Assembly (NCBI RefSeq): GCF_907163085.1
Contig: NZ_CAJQTX010000006.1
Span: 310,001-374,000 of the forward strand
DNA from: Candidatus Accumulibacter sp. ACC003
GTDB lineage: Bacteria > Pseudomonadota > Gammaproteobacteria > Burkholderiales > Rhodocyclaceae
Direction: 5' to 3'
DNA: 64,000 bases
Positions 56,603-64,000 of the stretch are shown here, piece by piece. Positions within the stretch are counted from its first letter, which is position 1. Each line of letters begins with the position of its first letter. Position numbers and translations under genes: made by a program. A model generated the notes under the pieces. That model did not search any database. It was not told the origin of the DNA and worked only from the letters and a program-made list of their open reading frames with translations.

Positions 56603-59600
56603 ATGCGCCTGACCAAACTGAAACTCGCCGGCTTCAAATCCTTTGTCGATCCAACGAGCATCGCGCTGCCTGGTCAGCTGGTGGGCGTCGTCGGCCCCAA
56701 CGGTTGCGGCAAGTCGAACGTGATGGATTCGGTGCGCTGGGTGCTCGGCGAATCGCGCGCGTCGGAGTTGCGTGGCGAGTCGATGCAGGACGTGATTTTC
56801 AACGGCTCGGGGTCGCGTAAACCGGTTTCGCGGGCGGCTGTCGAACTGGTCTTCGACAACACCCTCGGTCGCCTCGCCGGGCAGTGGTCACAGTACGCCG
56901 AGCTGTCGGTCAAGCGGCTGCTGACGCGTGCTGGCCAGTCCGAGTACTACATCAACAACCAGCACGTTCGCCGCAAGGACGTGACCGACCTGTTTCTTGG
57001 CACCGGCCTGGGTCCGCGCGCTTACGCGATCATCGGCCAGGGCACCATCTCGCGGATCATCGAAGCCAAGCCGGACGAGCTGCGCGTCTTCCTCGAGGAA
57101 GCAGCTGGCGTCACGCGCTACAAGGAAAGGCGCAAGGAAACCGGCCATCGCCTGGCCGATACGCGTGACAACCTGACGCGTGTCGAAGACATTCGCCTCG
57201 AACTCGCGTCGCAGATGGAGCGCCTCGAGGGCCAGGCCGCCGTTGCCCGCCAGTATCGCCAGTACAACGACGACCTGCTGCGCAAGCAGCAACTGCTGTG
57301 GCTGCTGCGGCGCAACGACGCGCAGGCCGAGCGGCAACGCCTGGCGCGCGACGTCGAACAGGCGACGACCGACCTGGAAGCCGGCAACGCGGCGCTGCGC
57401 GATACCGAGGCGCGCCTCGAAGAAGCGCGTGAAACGCATTTTGCGAGCAGCGACGGCGTCCATCGCGCGCAAAGCGAACTTTTTGCGGCGAACGCCGAGG
57501 TGGCGCGGCTGGAGGCCGAAATTCGCCATCGCCGCGAAGCGCAGCGCGAATACGAGACGCGCCTGGCGCAGCTCACCGACGAACGCCAGAGCTGGCAGAC
57601 GCAGGCCGGCAAACTGGCCGCCGACGAGCTGAGCTGGCAGGAGCTGCTGACGGCCGCCGACGGACGCGTCGAAGAGGGGCAGCTGCGCCTTGAAGCGTCG
57701 CACGAGCGCTTGCCGCTGGCCGAGGAGCGACACGCCGCGGCGCTCGAAGCGGTCAATGCTCAGCGGGCGGCGATTGCCCAGGCCGAACAGCGCTTGCACG
57801 TCGAGCAGGCGAACCGCGGCCACGCGCAGCGTTCGCTGCAGATCATCGCCAGCCGGCGCGAGCGCCTGGTCGGCGAGCGTGCAGCGCTGCCGGCGCCCGA
57901 CGAAGGTGAGTTTGCCGACCAGCAGGAGCGGCTCGCCGAGTTGCACGAGCGGATCGAGGTGGCGCAGGAGCAGCAGCACGAGCAACAAGGCGATTTGCCG
58001 CGTCTCGAAGAGCAGCGCCGGCAGCTGCTTGGCGAAGTGCAGCGGGCGCAGAAGGAGCGCGCCGAGGCCAACGCCAGGCGAATCGCGCTGCAGCAGTTGC
58101 AGCAGCGCCTGCAGAGCAACGGCAAGCTCGACGACTGGCTGCGCCGCCATCAGCTGCCGCCCGGCGACGCGCTGTGGCGGTCGCTGCAGGTCGACGCCGG
58201 CTGGGAAGACGCCGTCGAAGCGCTCCTGCGCGAGCGCCTTGGCGCGCTGCGTGCCGAGGCTGCCGACCCGGCGTGGAGCGCCGACCGGCCAGGCAGCAAG
58301 CTGACCTTGTTGCTGCCCGCCGCCGCCGGCGCGTCGCTGGCGAGCGCCGCGGTGATCGCCGACGATCGCCTGCTGGCGCGCGTTCGTTGCGGCGATCCGG
58401 CGTCGTCGGCGATTCTCGCCGACTGGTTGGGCGAGGTGCTGGTCGCCGCCGATCTGGCGGGCGCGCTGGCGCGTCGCGGCGAGCTCTCGGGCGGCGCGTG
58501 CTGCGTGACGCCCGGCGGTGATCTCGTCGGCCGCCAGAGCGTGACCCTGTTCGCGCCCGATAGTGGCGAGCACGGCCTGCTTGAACGGCAGCGCGAGATC
58601 GACGAGCTGGTCGGCGTGATCAGCGAGCGCGACGAGTTGGTCGAACAGGCGCAGGCCAGGCTGGCCGAGCTCGAGCAGCAACTGCTCGACGCGCAGCAGC
58701 GCTTGCACGATTGTCGCCAGCAGCTCGGCGCTCTGCAGGAGCGCGCACACGCCATGCAGGTCGAGTCATTGAAACTCGCGCAGGCGCGCGAGCGCTTTCG
58801 TGAGCGGCAGGCGCAGATCGACGACAACCTGGCCGAAATGGCCGCCGAGGAAGAGACCGAGAGCGAACGCCTGTTGATCGCCGACGAGGCGATCACGCTG
58901 CTGGCCGAAGACCTCGCGCAGCTGCAGACGGTGATCGCCGGCGCCCGCGCGCTCCTCGAGCAGACCGAGCGGGCACTGCGCGACGAGCGCGAGCAAGTCG
59001 TCGTTGGCGAGCGCGAACTGCGCGAGGCCGAGTTCTCGCAGCGCGAGTGCCGCAACAAGCTGCAGGAATTGGCCAGCGGCCGCGCGCTGGCGCAGCAGCA
59101 ACTCGAACGGATTGCCGGGGAGCTGCTGCGCTGTCAGGAGAACGCCACGGCGATGCACGCCGATGACCTCGAGCCGCGCTTGCAGGAGGCCCTTGATCAT
59201 CGCGTTGGCCGCGAACACGCCATCGCTGCGGCGCGCGATGCGCTGGAAGTTGCGGCGAATTCTTTGCGCACGCTCGACGAGCAGCGCCTGCGCGTCGAGC
59301 ATGGCCTCGAGCCGCTGCGCAACCGGATCGGCGAGCTGAAGCTCAAGGAGCAGGCGGCCAGCCTGAACGTCGAACAGGCAGCCGAGCAGTTGGCTGCGGC
59401 CAAGGCCGACGAGCAGTCGCTGGCCGGCGAAGTCGCTGGCGTGCGCGTCGGCACTTTGCAAAGCGCGATCGCTGCGCTGCAGCGTTCGCTTGACGCCCTC
59501 GGGGCGGTGAACCTGGCGGCGCTCGACGAGCTCGAAGCGGCGCGCGAGCGCAAGAGCTACCTCGACGCGCAGTCGGCCGACCTGACGCAGGCGATGGAAA

Positions 59601-60118
59601 CGCTGGAAAATGCGATTCGCCGCATCGACCGCGAAACCCGGGAGTTGTTGCAGAATACGTACGATGCGGTGAACCGCAGTTTCGGCGAGTTGTTCCCGGC
59701 GCTCTTCGGCGGCGGTGAGGCGCGCTTGATCATGACCGGCGACGAAATCCTCGACGCCGGTCTGCAGGTGATGGCGCAGCCGCCGGGCAAGAAGAACTCG
59801 ACGATTCATCTGCTGTCGGGCGGCGAGAAGGCGCTGACGGCGATTGCCCTGGTGTTTTCGATGTTTCAGCTCAACCCGGCGCCGTTCTGCCTGCTTGACG
59901 AAGTCGATGCACCACTGGACGATACCAATACCGAGCGTTTCTGTTCGATGGTCCGGCGGATGTCGACCAACACACAGTTTCTGTTTATCAGTCACAACAA
60001 GATTACGATGGAGATGGCGCAACAGCTCGTCGGTGTCACCATGCAGGAATCCGGCGTCTCGCGTATCGTTGAAGTCGATATGGAAGAAGCTCTGCGCATG
60101 CGCGAGCAACTCGTTTAG
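56603..60118 (+). CDS. smc: Chromosome partition protein SMC
   Basis: The product has 1,171 residues. The N-terminal head has Walker A GVVGPNGCGKSNVMDSVRWV. Two long coiled coils (about residues 170-490 and 640-1010, rich in Gln, Glu, Arg and Ala) flank a hinge region. The C-terminal head has the ABC signature LLSGGEKALTAIALVFSMF and Walker B FCLLDEVDAPLD. SMC dimers organise and separate chromosomes with ScpA and ScpB. Start at 56603 fits the conserved MRLTKLKLAGFKSFVDP. It begins the smc-zipA-ligA-hpt run with short gaps. Intact. Confidence 0.97.
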   Translation: MRLTKLKLAGFKSFVDPTSIALPGQLVGVVGPNGCGKSNVMDSVRWVLGESRASELRGESMQDVIFNGSGSRKPVSRAAVELVFDNTLGRLAGQWSQYAELSVKRLLTRAGQSEYYINNQHVRRKDVTDLFLGTGLGPRAYAIIGQGTISRIIEAKPDELRVFLEEAAGVTRYKERRKETGHRLADTRDNLTRVEDIRLELASQMERLEGQAAVARQYRQYNDDLLRKQQLLWLLRRNDAQAERQRLARDVEQATTDLEAGNAALRDTEARLEEARETHFASSDGVHRAQSELFAANAEVARLEAEIRHRREAQREYETRLAQLTDERQSWQTQAGKLAADELSWQELLTAADGRVEEGQLRLEASHERLPLAEERHAAALEAVNAQRAAIAQAEQRLHVEQANRGHAQRSLQIIASRRERLVGERAALPAPDEGEFADQQERLAELHERIEVAQEQQHEQQGDLPRLEEQRRQLLGEVQRAQKERAEANARRIALQQLQQRLQSNGKLDDWLRRHQLPPGDALWRSLQVDAGWEDAVEALLRERLGALRAEAADPAWSADRPGSKLTLLLPAAAGASLASAAVIADDRLLARVRCGDPASSAILADWLGEVLVAADLAGALARRGELSGGACCVTPGGDLVGRQSVTLFAPDSGEHGLLERQREIDELVGVISERDELVEQAQARLAELEQQLLDAQQRLHDCRQQLGALQERAHAMQVESLKLAQARERFRERQAQIDDNLAEMAAEEETESERLLIADEAITLLAEDLAQLQTVIAGARALLEQTERALRDEREQVVVGERELREAEFSQRECRNKLQELASGRALAQQQLERIAGELLRCQENATAMHADDLEPRLQEALDHRVGREHAIAAARDALEVAANSLRTLDEQRLRVEHGLEPLRNRIGELKLKEQAASLNVEQAAEQLAAAKADEQSLAGEVAGVRVGTLQSAIAALQRSLDALGAVNLAALDELEAARERKSYLDAQSADLTQAMETLENAIRRIDRETRELLQNTYDAVNRSFGELFPALFGGGEARLIMTGDEILDAGLQVMAQPPGKKNSTIHLLSGGEKALTAIALVFSMFQLNPAPFCLLDEVDAPLDDTNTERFCSMVRRMSTNTQFLFISHNKITMEMAQQLVGVTMQESGVSRIVEVDMEEALRMREQLV

Positions 60119-60126
60119 GAATAGAT

Positions 60127-63987
<3,861 letters not shown>

Positions 63988-63988
63988 C

Positions 63989-64000
63989 GTGCTGGCAATC
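63989..64000 (+). CDS. First four codons of a downstream gene, possibly mtnP
   Basis: A GGGAGG site lies about 7 bases ahead of GTG CTG GCA ATC (M L A I). Methylthioadenosine phosphorylases often begin this way and follow hpt in related genomes. Only 12 bases are visible, so this is a guess. Confidence 0.3.

Overview
The window is a high-GC bacterial chromosome segment. Its gene content and order (dapC-dapD-pilU-dapE-prmB-pepN, oadG-oadA-oadB, smc-zipA-ligA-hpt) fit a betaproteobacterium of the Rhodocyclales / Candidatus Accumulibacter type. This assignment is an inference from gene order and protein character, not from a database search. About 25 kb on the right is ordinary housekeeping DNA. 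The left 38 kb is an accessory region in which mobile elements are stacked inside one another.

Layout. 1-4.6 kb, minus strand: a DyP-type peroxidase-like gene cut by the window edge, two genes built from a related repeated domain, and a fascin-repeat / papain-like multidomain protein. 5.0-5.7 kb: fragments of a P-type ATPase and of phage recT. 6.1-13.0 kb: an IS21-like transposon (zinc-motif protein, ParB-like protein, IstA, IstB). A 3.3-kb element encoding a large serine recombinase interrupts its istA. 13.5-16.3 kb: an IS4 scar and a lower-GC gene for a large membrane-anchored repeat protein. 16.6-20.8 kb: nested elements (IS3 next to a cut IS66, which sits in a second copy of the ParB-like gene, which also holds a group II intron without a reverse-transcriptase ORF). 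20.6-38.6 kb: remains of an integrative conjugative element (nuclease, S26 peptidase, MobH-type TraI, TraW, TraU, TrbC, TraN, HU, AlpA) ending next to a tRNA-Arg. Its traI is frameshifted and its traN is split by an IS91-like element that carries a 741-bp tandem duplication.

The right part holds pepN, an SGNH lipase, prmB, the lysine/diaminopimelate genes dapE, dapD and dapC around pilU, a DMT transporter, the sodium-pumping oxaloacetate decarboxylase operon, a SEC-C protein, queF, and the smc-zipA-ligA-hpt run. The oadA gene is split exactly at the junction to its biotin-carrier half by an IS66-family element with a perfect 8-bp target duplication. That element carries a DruA-like (DUF4338) passenger gene.

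Most notable: (1) the serine-recombinase element whose DUF5372 gene lacks a start codon in the integrated state but would gain one, in frame and overlapping the recombinase stop, if the element ends were joined in a circle; (2) the IS66-DruA element in oadA; (3) the ParB-equipped IS21-like transposon, present twice; (4) three equally spaced 29-bp dyads ahead of conjugation-region genes; (5) the ORF-less group II intron; (6) A8 runs that would give -1 frameshifts in an IS3 transposase and in a tyrosine recombinase.
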